The translations under genes were made by a program, and so were the position numbers. The notes beneath the pieces were generated by a model. That model made no database searches. It saw only the letters and a list, made by a program, of their open reading frames with translations, and had not been told where the DNA came from. From an uncultured Anaerolineae bacterium (lineage in GTDB: Bacteria; Chloroflexota; Anaerolineae; J036; Brachytrichaceae), in the NCBI GenBank assembly GCA_937959265.1, contig CALGMA010000019.1:124001-188000 (forward strand): DNA of 64,000 nt. The letters run 5' to 3'. Shown here in pieces: positions 9,592 through 18,356 of the stretch. Each line of letters starts with the position of its first letter. Position 1 is the first letter of the stretch.

Positions 9592-12540
9592 ATGAATGGG
9601 CCTTCTATGCATCGAGAATCTGATTCGAATGCTTCGGGCACTTCAGATCCCGGTTTATCAGGCTTTACAGAGACGCCGGTCATTGACCGTATTCCCAGGC
9701 TAGCCAACAGAAGAAAGCGCAAGCCGCCGCGCCCAACCCGTGAAACCCCACGCACGCAGTTCTTGTTGCCGACGACGCGCGCGGGTTGGCTCAAAGCGAC
9801 GGGCATTGCATTTGGCGCCGTCCTGGCTGTGGGCGCTGCGCTCGTGGGCCTGCACCTGATCAGCGCCAATGGCTGCAGCGAATTCACCACTGAGCGGACG
9901 ACGGTGGCCGCCGAAGGCTTTCAGATTCGGGTGATGCCGAGCGACTTGACCGGCAGCTTCGGTGTGAAGCTGGGCGTCTTGTCGTTGGCCGACCTCACCG
10001 CTGCGTCCCGTGATGCCGAGCTTCAGGCTGCCGCTTCCAGCTTGCCATCTGGGTTAACGCTCGTGAGCGACCCGGTCAGGGTCAAAACCTGCAGCGCCAA
10101 CCCCAGACTGGCGATGCTGCGCATGAGCATCCCGCCTGACGTGGAAGCGGACGCGAGTCTAGATTTGTATGGCTGGGACAGCCAAGCGCGCGCGTGGACA
10201 TGGCTCGGTGGTGAGTTAGATGCGGCGTCTCGAGCAGTCGTGGCGTATGTGAGCCGCGTGCCTTCGCTCGTGGCGCTGATGAAAGTTGCGCCCATTCCGC
10301 CTTTGCTCAGCATCGAACTACCGCCGGCGACCCGTGATCCGTCGGCGATTGTCCAGTCCCTCCCACCCGGCGCCGTCCATGCCACTGGCCTCTATCTGGG
10401 CGACGGCGGCAGCATCGTCGGCGATCCAAGCAAGTTGCTGCGGCTGAGCGGCGCGCCCATGAGGGCTATCCCGGTCGTGCGCAACTGGGGTGCACAGGGC
10501 GAAGTCAACCGCACGCTGCTGCGTGCGATGCTGGCCAGCGAAGCAAGCCGCGCCGCGCATGTGAACGCTCTACTCGGCCTCGTCGCGATCGGCGGCTTCG
10601 AAGGCGTGCAGATAGACTATCGCGGCGTAGAAGGGATACAGCGCGACGCCTTCTCACAATTCATCGAGCTGCTCGGCGCGCGTTTGGCCGAACGCGGCAA
10701 GACCCTCAGCGTCGCCGTCCCCGTACCTTCGCTCACCGGCGCGACCGGCGACGCTGCCGGCGCAGCCAGTGTGTTCGACTCATCGGGCTACGACCTGTAT
10801 CGGATTGGCCGGGCCGCCGCGTCGGTGCAGCTCGATTTGAGTACCAACCCCGAGGCGTGGTGCACCAGTCAGTTGGACCCGCTGATGGCTTGGGTGGTTG
10901 GCCGCGTTGATCGCCACAAGTTGCAGGTGATCGTCCCGACCCTGGGCGTTCAAAAAGACGCCAACGGGCGTGTGAGACTGATTGGCCTGGAAGAGTCGCT
11001 CGCCGGTTTGCGCGGGCTGCAGACTGTAGCGCCCGCCGTTGCGCCTGGGGCAAGCGTCAGGGTTTGGTGGAGTGGCGATGTCGAACCGTCCGATGTGCGC
11101 TACGATGCGACCGGTCAGTTCTACTCCTATAGCTACGTGGACGAACGCGGTATCCAGCAGACGGTGTGGCTGAACACCGCTGCCAGCTTGAAGCGCACGC
11201 TGGAGCGCCTCAGCCGACACAACATTCGCGGCGTCACGTTGCGTGGGTTAACGCACCCCGGTAACGACGACGGCGTTATGCAGGTCGTGGACGGGTTCAT
11301 GCGCGGCGATCTGGCGTCGGTGCAGGCGCCGGAACCGGTAATCAAGGTATCGTTCGGCGCCGGCACGCCGTTCAGCCTTCCCCTCAGCCAGAGCCCGGAC
11401 ACGATGGTTGTGCAGGCGCCCGGCGGCGAGGGTGAGTACGAGATCGCTTCTACGTTTCAAAGCGCGCGGACGGTGCCGTTGAACCCGGCACGTGTAGCGG
11501 TGTCCAAAGATGCGACAACTGCCGAAGGCGGCGCAAACGCGGCGTCCGTTGCGTCGGTCGCTGCTGGTCAAGCGTCTCAGGGCGCCGTGCCGCCCATACC
11601 CGGCGTGAACGCCGAGCTGTTCGAACTCGGCGGACACGTCAACGACCTGGTTCACGCCGCACAGATGAAGACTGCAGGCATGACTTGGGCGCGCACCGAA
11701 GTGCGTGGTGAAGTGTTGCCCGAAGCCTTCATCGCCGAAGCCAAAGCCAAAGGATTGAAAGTGCTCGTCACCGCCGTCGGCGATCGCAACCGCGTCATGG
11801 ATATCGCTTACCGCGATCAGTGGGCGCAATACCTGGGCAACATTGCGACTGCCGGCGCGGATGCAATCGAGGTGTGGAGCGAGCCGAACTATAAGGCAGA
11901 ATGGCCGGCCGGCCAGATCAGCGGCGCGTCTTATGCCGACCTGTTGAAGCGCGCTTACTTTGCCATCAAACAGGCTAACCCCAACACATTGGTGATCAGC
12001 GCCGGCTTAGCGCAAACATCGGGCGTATATTCTGGCGGCTGTGCCGAGGATGGGTGTGACGAGCTGGCCTTCCTCAACCAGATGGCCACCGAGCATGCCC
12101 AGGATTACATGGATTGCGTGGGCGTCCATTACACGTCTGGCTTTGAGTCGCCCAGCGCCGTAGGTGCGCTCCATTACTCTCAGTATTATGAACCGTTACG
12201 CAACGCGTATTACGGCGCGTTCAACGGCGCCAAGCCGGTGTGCTTCACAGCGCTGGGCTATGTGACAGCGGATGGTTTCCCTTCAGGAATGCCGGCCAAG
12301 TATTCGTTTGCCGCAGGCACGACGCTGGCCGATCATTCAGCATGGTTGGCCGAAGCGGCTAAGCTCTCCAAAGCAAGCGGCAAGGTGCGTTTGATGATCG
12401 TGTGGAACGTGGACTCGACGGAGTGGATCGCGGATGATCCTTCCCAAAACCTTGAAGGTGATCCTCAGGCAGGCTACGCCATGATTCGACCCGACGGCAC
12501 GTGCCCGGCTTGCGAATCTTTGCGCAGCGTGATGAAATGA
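9592..12540 (+). CDS. Membrane-anchored GH18-like plus GH39-like protein, probably catalytically dead
   Basis: 982 residues. One transmembrane helix lies near residues 66-86 after a basic region, so most of the chain is outside the cytoplasm. About 90-220 is a beta-rich region; about 240-600 resembles the YaaH/SleL-type GH18 barrel (GGFEGVQIDYRGVEG, then RGKTLSVAVPVP); about 660-980 resembles a clan GH-A barrel (VWSEPN). The expected catalytic Glu of the GH18 motif DxxDxDxE is Arg344, and the nucleophile of the second barrel (TEFGW in the two paralogues downstream) is TALGY, Ala887. Thus both active sites look lost, though E764 of WSEPN remains. The start was chosen at 9592 with GAGG 7 nt upstream, not 9526. 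It overlaps the next gene by ATGA. Confidence 0.75.
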   Translation: MNGPSMHRESDSNASGTSDPGLSGFTETPVIDRIPRLANRRKRKPPRPTRETPRTQFLLPTTRAGWLKATGIAFGAVLAVGAALVGLHLISANGCSEFTTERTTVAAEGFQIRVMPSDLTGSFGVKLGVLSLADLTAASRDAELQAAASSLPSGLTLVSDPVRVKTCSANPRLAMLRMSIPPDVEADASLDLYGWDSQARAWTWLGGELDAASRAVVAYVSRVPSLVALMKVAPIPPLLSIELPPATRDPSAIVQSLPPGAVHATGLYLGDGGSIVGDPSKLLRLSGAPMRAIPVVRNWGAQGEVNRTLLRAMLASEASRAAHVNALLGLVAIGGFEGVQIDYRGVEGIQRDAFSQFIELLGARLAERGKTLSVAVPVPSLTGATGDAAGAASVFDSSGYDLYRIGRAAASVQLDLSTNPEAWCTSQLDPLMAWVVGRVDRHKLQVIVPTLGVQKDANGRVRLIGLEESLAGLRGLQTVAPAVAPGASVRVWWSGDVEPSDVRYDATGQFYSYSYVDERGIQQTVWLNTAASLKRTLERLSRHNIRGVTLRGLTHPGNDDGVMQVVDGFMRGDLASVQAPEPVIKVSFGAGTPFSLPLSQSPDTMVVQAPGGEGEYEIASTFQSARTVPLNPARVAVSKDATTAEGGANAASVASVAAGQASQGAVPPIPGVNAELFELGGHVNDLVHAAQMKTAGMTWARTEVRGEVLPEAFIAEAKAKGLKVLVTAVGDRNRVMDIAYRDQWAQYLGNIATAGADAIEVWSEPNYKAEWPAGQISGASYADLLKRAYFAIKQANPNTLVISAGLAQTSGVYSGGCAEDGCDELAFLNQMATEHAQDYMDCVGVHYTSGFESPSAVGALHYSQYYEPLRNAYYGAFNGAKPVCFTALGYVTADGFPSGMPAKYSFAAGTTLADHSAWLAEAAKLSKASGKVRLMIVWNVDSTEWIADDPSQNLEGDPQAGYAMIRPDGTCPACESLRSVMK

Positions 12541-14009
12541 GCCGATACACCTTCAACCCCAAGCTCGATCCCAGTCGGGAACGTAATCGTCGTTTGCTCA
12601 TCAGCGCCATTGCATTGGGCGCAGCCGCATTGGCTGCCCTTGCACTGCTCGGCTTCGGCATCTGCTTGTTGACGGGCGGGTGCGCGGTTGGCAGTATGGG
12701 GGCAACCGAGGAACCAACGCCGTTCGTACCGGAGGTGACCATCTTTGCGCCGCAGGTTCCACCGCCGGGTCAAGGCCCGGCGACGCCGGCCGGCGAAGGT
12801 TCGGGCAATGCACCGGCTGGCGCAGCGCCTCCAACGGCGGCGACCATGGACCCGCGTGGGAAGATCGAAGGCATTGACGACTTCGTGTGCCCCAACCCGC
12901 GTCCGGCGCCGGCCCATTTCGGTTACGGCATCCAAAGCAACTGGCCGGTCGGCGACATTGGCCTGTTCAACTCCATCATGGCCGAGCAACTGAAGATGAA
13001 TTGGACGAAGGCGCAGGTTCGATGGGTGGACTTCGAGCCCAACGGGCGCGGTCAATACGAGCTGTATAAGTGGCAATTGCTGGATGCCTTCACCGCCGAT
13101 GCCAACAAGAAGGGATTGAATATCTTGTTCGGTGTGCTCGATGCGCCGGTCTGGGCGCGACCCCAAAATGCCAACCCGGCGCGGCCGGACCTGCTCGGCC
13201 CGCCCGATAACTACGAGGATGCACGCATCTTCATCGAGAAGCTGCTCGCCCGCTACAAGGGCTGCGTGCAGGCCGTCGAGGTGTGGAACGAGATGAACCT
13301 CGATCGCGAATGGACGGTCGCCTCCCGCCAGATCAAAGCCGCCGATTACGTGGCCTTCCTGGACGCGGTCGTGCCCACCATCCGCGCGATTGACCCGAAC
13401 ATCGTCGTGCTGATGGGCGCCCTCTCGCCGACCGGCGCGAATATTACTCAAGACGGCGTGATGCAGGTGGTGGACGACCTGACCTACATGGATCAGTTCG
13501 TCGCTGCCGGCGGCCCTGCTCGCGTGGACTGCATCGGTGTACACTTGAACGGTTACAACATGCCGCCCGACAAAGAGTGGAACGAAGGCTACAACGATCC
13601 CACGGCGACCTTCCGCGGCCCGTTCGACTCGCCTCACCCTTCGTGGTCATTCAAGAGCACGATGCGTTTGTATTACGAGAAGACGCAAAAGCCGCTGTGC
13701 GTGACCGAATTCGGTTGGGCCTCGATGGAGAACCTCAAGCGCTCAGACGGGTCGCCCGTGCAGGGCGCGCCGCCCGGGTTCGGCTTCGCGCTCGACAATA
13801 CCGAGCAAGAACAAGCCGACTGGATCGTGCAAGGCTTCCAGATCATGCGCGATAGCGGCTATGTCAGGTTTGCCATCGTCTTCAACCTGGATTACATTCA
13901 GAAGGTGGGCGGTGAGCCAGATCAGGAGAACGTCGCGCCGTATAGCATCACCCGGCGCGACGGGTCGCCGCGCCCGGCCTTCGAGGCGCTGCGGGCCATG
14001 CCGCGCTAG
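12537..14009 (+). CDS. Membrane-anchored GH39/GH5-like glycoside hydrolase
   Basis: 490 residues. A basic N-terminus is followed by a transmembrane helix near residues 22-44, then a Pro/Gly/Ala-rich linker (about 55-105) and a single clan GH-A type TIM barrel. Acid/base candidate E252 is in VEVWNEMNLDREW and nucleophile candidate E391 in LCVTEFGWASME, both intact, unlike the upstream paralogue. Substrate unknown; beta-xylosidase, glucanase and related activities are all possible. The ATG overlaps the stop of the upstream gene (ATGA), so the two are translationally coupled. A frame extending to 12501 is unlikely. Confidence 0.75.
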   Translation: MSRYTFNPKLDPSRERNRRLLISAIALGAAALAALALLGFGICLLTGGCAVGSMGATEEPTPFVPEVTIFAPQVPPPGQGPATPAGEGSGNAPAGAAPPTAATMDPRGKIEGIDDFVCPNPRPAPAHFGYGIQSNWPVGDIGLFNSIMAEQLKMNWTKAQVRWVDFEPNGRGQYELYKWQLLDAFTADANKKGLNILFGVLDAPVWARPQNANPARPDLLGPPDNYEDARIFIEKLLARYKGCVQAVEVWNEMNLDREWTVASRQIKAADYVAFLDAVVPTIRAIDPNIVVLMGALSPTGANITQDGVMQVVDDLTYMDQFVAAGGPARVDCIGVHLNGYNMPPDKEWNEGYNDPTATFRGPFDSPHPSWSFKSTMRLYYEKTQKPLCVTEFGWASMENLKRSDGSPVQGAPPGFGFALDNTEQEQADWIVQGFQIMRDSGYVRFAIVFNLDYIQKVGGEPDQENVAPYSITRRDGSPRPAFEALRAMPR

Positions 14010-14039
14010 CCCGGTCGCTCGCCTCTAGCCCAACCAACG

Positions 14040-15206
14040 ATGAGACGAGCACGCCGGGCTGCCTGGATGGCTGTCGTGGCGCTGGCGACCGCATGCGCAG
14101 CGCCGAATGCCATGCGCCTGCCGCAGCAAGCCGAGTCTGCGCGGCCTGTCGCGCCGCAGTTCCCCCCGCCGCGCCGGGTCGAGTCGCCCGGCTATGGATT
14201 CGAGGCCTACCTGTGGTGGAAGCCGGAGATCGCCACGCGCGACTTGGGGCTCATTCGCGAGGCCGGCTTCAAGTGGGTCAAACAGACCTTCGCCTGGCGC
14301 GACATCGAGATCGAGAAAGGCAAATACGACTGGAGCCGCGCCGATGAGGTTGTGTTCCTGACGACGGAGGTCTTCACGCGCAACTTGATCGTGCGGTTGG
14401 ATCGCGAGCCATATTGGGACCGCCGCGACTACCCACTCGGCCAGGGCATCGCTGCCGGCCCGCCGCGCAACCTTCAGCATTTCTTTGACTTCTGCGCCAC
14501 CATTGCCGCGCGCTACAAGGGTAAGATCGCCGCGTACCAGGTGTGGAACGAGCCGAACCTGGCGCGCGAGTGGGGCGGCATGCCCCCCGATCCGCGAGCC
14601 TACGTCGAGATGCTGAAGGGATGCTACCTTGCAATTAAGCAAGCCGATCCCGACGCGTTGGTGATCAGCGCCGGCCTGGCGCCCACCGGCACCGGCCCAC
14701 CGTTGGCCATGCCGGACGATCAATTCCTTATCGCGATGTACGAGGCCGGCGCAGCGCCCTACTTCGACCTGTTGGGCGTGCACGCGCCCGGGTTCCGCGC
14801 TGCGCCGGAGACGCCGCCCGGCATGGCTGTCAGCATCCCTGAACTGGGTGGGCAACGTTTCTTCGCCTTTCGCCACGTCGAGGACTTGCGGGCGATCATG
14901 GAGCGCTTCGGTGATGGCGACAAGCAAGTCGCCGTGCTGGAGTTCGGCTGGACGACCGATCCGGTCAACATTAACTACGCCTGGTTCGCTATAGACGAGC
15001 AGTTGAAGGCGGACTACATGGTGCGCGCCTTTCGCTGGGCCAGACAGAATTGGCGGCCGTGGATCGGCCCGATGATCGCGCTCTCCATCCCGCAGTTCGA
15101 CTGGACGTCGCAGAACGAGCAGTATTGGTGGGCCGTCGTGGATCCCTACTACCCGGAGACGCGCGTGCGCCCGGCCTACGAAGCGCTGAAGGCGATGGAC
15201 AAGTGA
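14040..15206 (+). CDS. GH39/GH5-like glycoside hydrolase, likely lipoprotein
   Basis: 388 residues. The N-terminus has two Arg-rich turns, a short hydrophobic stretch AWMAVVALATACAAP and a cysteine at residue 19 that could be lipidated, although the residue at -3 is Ala and not the favoured Leu. The rest is one clan GH-A type barrel: E171 in VWNEPNLAREWGG as acid/base candidate, E301 in VLEFGWTTDP as nucleophile candidate. It is a paralogue of the two upstream genes, 30 nt downstream, and the methyltransferase starts 7 nt after its stop. The activity is intact by motif but its substrate is unknown. Confidence 0.75.
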   Translation: MRRARRAAWMAVVALATACAAPNAMRLPQQAESARPVAPQFPPPRRVESPGYGFEAYLWWKPEIATRDLGLIREAGFKWVKQTFAWRDIEIEKGKYDWSRADEVVFLTTEVFTRNLIVRLDREPYWDRRDYPLGQGIAAGPPRNLQHFFDFCATIAARYKGKIAAYQVWNEPNLAREWGGMPPDPRAYVEMLKGCYLAIKQADPDALVISAGLAPTGTGPPLAMPDDQFLIAMYEAGAAPYFDLLGVHAPGFRAAPETPPGMAVSIPELGGQRFFAFRHVEDLRAIMERFGDGDKQVAVLEFGWTTDPVNINYAWFAIDEQLKADYMVRAFRWARQNWRPWIGPMIALSIPQFDWTSQNEQYWWAVVDPYYPETRVRPAYEALKAMDK

Positions 15207-15213
15207 TCTGGCT

Positions 15214-16410
15214 ATGCGGTGCGTGTTCGATGTTCTCGACGGCGCGCCATTGCGCGATGTGTTTAGCCTGGCCGGGCGCGCCATCCCGCGCATTGCCGGC
15301 GAATTCTGGACGGCGCAGCAGCGACAGGCCTGTTCGCTCCATGAAATCTCGTATCGCGCCTGCTTCAAGCCGCAGCTCCCGCGCTATTTCATCGAGCGGC
15401 TAACTCAGCCCGGCGACGTTGTGTATGATCCGTTCAGCGGGCGCGGGACGACGGCTGTTGAGGCGGCGCTGTTGGGCCGGCGCGTCATCGCCAACGACGT
15501 GAACCCGCTCAGCGCCATCCTGACCACGCCGCGTTTGCGCCCGCCGACGCTCGAAGCGGTGGCCGACCGGCTGGCGCGCATTCCAGACTCCTCGCAACGC
15601 GCCGAGGTTGACCTCTCGATGTTCTTCCATCCGGATACCGAGCGCGAGATCGTCGGCCTGCGCGGCTACCTGGCGGCGCGCTGCCAGGCCGGTGAGGAAG
15701 ACGACGTGGACGCCTGGATCCGCATGGTGGCGACCAACCGGCTGACCGGTCACTCGCGTGGCTTCTTCTCGGTCTATACCCTGCCGCCTAACCAGGCGGC
15801 CAATCCCGAGCGCCAGCGCCGCATCAACGCTCGCTTGAATCAGCAGCCCGAATACCGTGACACGCGGGCGATCATCTTGCGCAAGACGGCGAGCCTGCTG
15901 CGTGGGCTTACCGAGGCGCAGCGCGAGAACCTGCACGCCGCAGCCGAATCGGCGCTGCTGCTGACCTGCGACGCGCGAAGCACGCCGGCCATCCCGGACG
16001 GCAGCGCGCAGCTCACGGTCACTTCGCCGCCGTTTTTGGACGTAGTGCAATATGCCGCAGACAACTGGCTGCGCTGTTGGTTCAACGGAATTGCGGTCGA
16101 AGAGGTCGCGCCGCGCATCACGCTGTCACGCGCGTTGGAAGCCTGGTCAACTGTGATGCGTGCGGTCTTCGACGAGCTGCATCGAGTTACGCGGCTGGGC
16201 GGCTGGGTGGCGTTCGAGGTGGGAGAGGTGCGCGGGGGGCGCGTGCGCCTGGATGAACATGTCGCCCCGATAGGCGAATCGGCCGGCTTCACCTGCGCCG
16301 CGATCCTGGTCAACCAGCAGCGCTTTACCAAGACTGCCCACATCTGGGGCGTGGCCAACAACGCCTGCGGCACGAACACCAATCGCATCGTGGTCTTTCG
16401 CAAGGAGTGA
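15214..16410 (+). CDS. Orphan DNA (amino) methyltransferase-like protein
   Basis: 398 residues. Motif I is D72-P-F-S-G-R-G-T-T with VIANDVNPLS after it, a SAM-binding region. The catalytic motif is T270-S-P-P-F, of the TSPPY/F type seen in N4-cytosine and some N6-adenine methylases. Motif I comes first and the catalytic motif about 200 residues later, with a variable domain between, which is not the order of classical beta-class N4 enzymes. No restriction endonuclease or specificity subunit lies nearby. It sits 7 nt after a glycoside-hydrolase-like gene and is probably co-transcribed with it. An RNA substrate is possible. Confidence 0.75.
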   Translation: MRCVFDVLDGAPLRDVFSLAGRAIPRIAGEFWTAQQRQACSLHEISYRACFKPQLPRYFIERLTQPGDVVYDPFSGRGTTAVEAALLGRRVIANDVNPLSAILTTPRLRPPTLEAVADRLARIPDSSQRAEVDLSMFFHPDTEREIVGLRGYLAARCQAGEEDDVDAWIRMVATNRLTGHSRGFFSVYTLPPNQAANPERQRRINARLNQQPEYRDTRAIILRKTASLLRGLTEAQRENLHAAAESALLLTCDARSTPAIPDGSAQLTVTSPPFLDVVQYAADNWLRCWFNGIAVEEVAPRITLSRALEAWSTVMRAVFDELHRVTRLGGWVAFEVGEVRGGRVRLDEHVAPIGESAGFTCAAILVNQQRFTKTAHIWGVANNACGTNTNRIVVFRKE

Positions 16411-16670
16411 TGACCGCGGGACTACGCTGGCTGTTGCTTGTGCCGGCCTAGACAATAGGGCTACATAAAAAGAATATGCTGTCGTAGCAAGTTGGACGGG
16501 ATGACTCCGGGCGCCGAAGGGGTATGGTAAGGTTGAAGGCGGAGCATCACGCCACTTTCCTTCGGGCCGCGAGCGCGCGCCGGGCGAGACGGTCGTGGTG
16601 TCACTGTGCGGCGGACGGTAAGCCAGGCGACTCGTTGCCGAACCGGACGTTAATCTTTACCCGAACAGAG

Positions 16671-17774
16671 ATGATTCGTTTGACACGGCAGACGCTCGAA
16701 AAGTATCAGGTCTTGATCTATTTTGTGGCCGTCGGCAGCGGCCTGATCGTCGGCATGGCCCAACCGATGTGGCTGGGGACGCTGGAGGCTATGCTGCGGC
16801 CTGTCCTCGCCTTGCTCCTTTACACCACCTTCACCCAGGTGCCGTTGGCCCATCTGCGCGAGAGCATCGCCGACCGGCGCTTCATCCTCGCTGCCGTGGT
16901 GGGCAACTTCCTCATCGTGCCGGCGCTGGTGGCCGGCCTGGCGCAATTTTTGCCAGGCGACGTGGCGATTCGCCTTGGGGTGCTGATGGTGCTGCTGGTG
17001 CCCTGCACCGACTGGTTTATCACGTTCACCCATCTGGGCGGCGGAGACACCCGACGCGCCATCGCTTTCGCCCCGGTCAGCCTGCTGCTGCAAGGCCTCT
17101 TGCTGCCGTTGTATCTCTGGCTTTTCCTCGGCGAGGCGCTGGGGGTGGCGATGGTGTGGCGTGAGATGCTGATCGCCTTTGGCAGCTTGATCCTGTTGCC
17201 GTTGTTGGGCGCCTGGCTCACCGAGCGGTGGGCCGAGGGTGAGCCTCGGCGGCGCGGCATATTGGGCAGGCTGGCGTGGTTCCCGTTGCCGCTCCTCGCC
17301 GTGGTCGTTTTCACCATCGCAGCAACGCAGGTGAACCTGGTGGCGGGATCGCTGGCGGCGCTCGGCCGGTTGCTCCTCATCTTCGTCGCCTATTTGATCC
17401 TTGCCGGGCTGATCGCCCGCGGCCTGGCGCGGGCCTTCCACCTACCGACGGCTCAAGGCCGCGTGCTGGCGTTCAGCCTGGGCACCCGCAACTCGTTCGT
17501 GGTGCTGCCGCTCGCGCTGGCGCTCCCCCCGGCTTTTGGCCTGGCGGTCGTCGCCATCGTCTTCCAGTCCCTGGTGGAACTGGTCGGCATGGTCACGTAT
17601 CTGTGGTGGGTGCCAAGACGGCTCTTTCCCGAGGCCGCCCGCAGCGCGGCCCAGGAGGACACAACCCGGCGAGGCGCTTCGACCGATGCCGCGAAGCTGC
17701 CCGACTACGATGAGCATCCGCTGCTGCTAACGCGCCCTGCGCAACGGACGCATCATCTTGAGCCGTCAGAATGA
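16671..17774 (+). CDS. ACR3/bile-acid-symporter family transporter (arsenite efflux-like)
   Basis: 367 residues with about ten hydrophobic segments, the architecture of the BASS superfamily. LVPCTDWFITFTHLGGGDTRRAIAF (given here in two parts: VPCTDWFITFTHLGG, then GDTRRAIAF) corresponds to the region around the conserved Cys of ACR3 arsenite permeases, and NSFVVLPLALALP to the second conserved segment. Arsenite extrusion is a reasonable inference but no arsR or arsC is next to it. ATG 16671 is preferred over 16524; upstream codons in the longer frame look non-coding. A 260 nt gap precedes it; TAGACA at 16449 and AT-rich sequence after it may be a promoter. Confidence 0.78.
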   Translation: MIRLTRQTLEKYQVLIYFVAVGSGLIVGMAQPMWLGTLEAMLRPVLALLLYTTFTQVPLAHLRESIADRRFILAAVVGNFLIVPALVAGLAQFLPGDVAIRLGVLMVLLVPCTDWFITFTHLGGGDTRRAIAFAPVSLLLQGLLLPLYLWLFLGEALGVAMVWREMLIAFGSLILLPLLGAWLTERWAEGEPRRRGILGRLAWFPLPLLAVVVFTIAATQVNLVAGSLAALGRLLLIFVAYLILAGLIARGLARAFHLPTAQGRVLAFSLGTRNSFVVLPLALALPPAFGLAVVAIVFQSLVELVGMVTYLWWVPRRLFPEAARSAAQEDTTRRGASTDAAKLPDYDEHPLLLTRPAQRTHHLEPSE

Positions 17775-17801
17775 GCCTAGAAGGCGACTAACCTCGCGGC
17801 G

Positions 17802-18356
17802 TCAATGTAGCTTCTTGATCTCTTCGTCGAGTTGGGCCAAACGGCCTTCAACGCTGTCTTTGAAGCGGGCAAGCGCTTCGGAGAACGCATCGGTCGCCTC
17901 CAGCAGCTCGTTGGCCATTTGGCTAGGCGACTTGAGGTTGAGCAGATTTGCGGGGTCGGGCAGCGGGGCGAAACCGACGAACGCGCCGTCGGCGTCGCGC
18001 TTGGCCAGGCGCGCGCCGATGATCGCATCGCGGTTGATCGGCCCGTAGATGTGTGGGAAGCGCGGCGCATCGTCCGGCGCAGTGTCGCTGACCGCTGCTT
18101 CCGGCGGAAGCGGAGCGCCGCTCTGGGGTGGGGCCGGCGCTTCCCAGCGCAACTCGCTGGTCAGGCGCGCCTCATCAATTTCTAGGACGACGAACTCACC
18201 TGGCCGATCCTTGTAGAAGGCGTTGGCGATGCGCAGCAGAAGGTCGTCGCCTTGCGTCGCATGAATGAAGCCCTCGCGCGCTAAGCTGTCGGCGCGGTAG
18301 GGTTGGTCGGCGGGTGTGGCTTCCCAGTCGGCGCGCGGGGTAAGGTGCAGAATCAT
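17802..18356 (-). CDS. DUF952 domain protein with coiled-coil tail
   Basis: 184 residues. The N-terminal 115 residues are a DUF952 domain: MILHLTP, then REGFIHATQGDDLLLRIANAF, then FPHIYGPINRDAIIG. A short C-terminal helix (about 140-184, ANELLEATDAFSEALARF) is likely coiled coil and not typical of DUF952. Function unknown; DUF952 is distantly related to glutathione-S-transferase-like folds in some descriptions. Its ATG overlaps the tatC stop (ATGA), so the start was set at 18356 and the longer frame to 18551 rejected. Downstream end of the tat/fab operon. Confidence 0.82.
   Translation of the reverse strand: MILHLTPRADWEATPADQPYRADSLAREGFIHATQGDDLLLRIANAFYKDRPGEFVVLEIDEARLTSELRWEAPAPPQSGAPLPPEAAVSDTAPDDAPRFPHIYGPINRDAIIGARLAKRDADGAFVGFAPLPDPANLLNLKSPSQMANELLEATDAFSEALARFKDSVEGRLAQLDEEIKKLH

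Noticed and set aside
14025-15368. 447-codon reverse frame over the third GH-like gene
   Set aside because: Forward frame has a lipoprotein-like start and both catalytic Glu motifs; the reverse has none.
16524-16670. Longer start for the ACR3-like transporter
   Set aside because: The extra 49 codons are hydrophilic, Arg/His-rich and lack the family's start; the membrane protein begins naturally at 16671.
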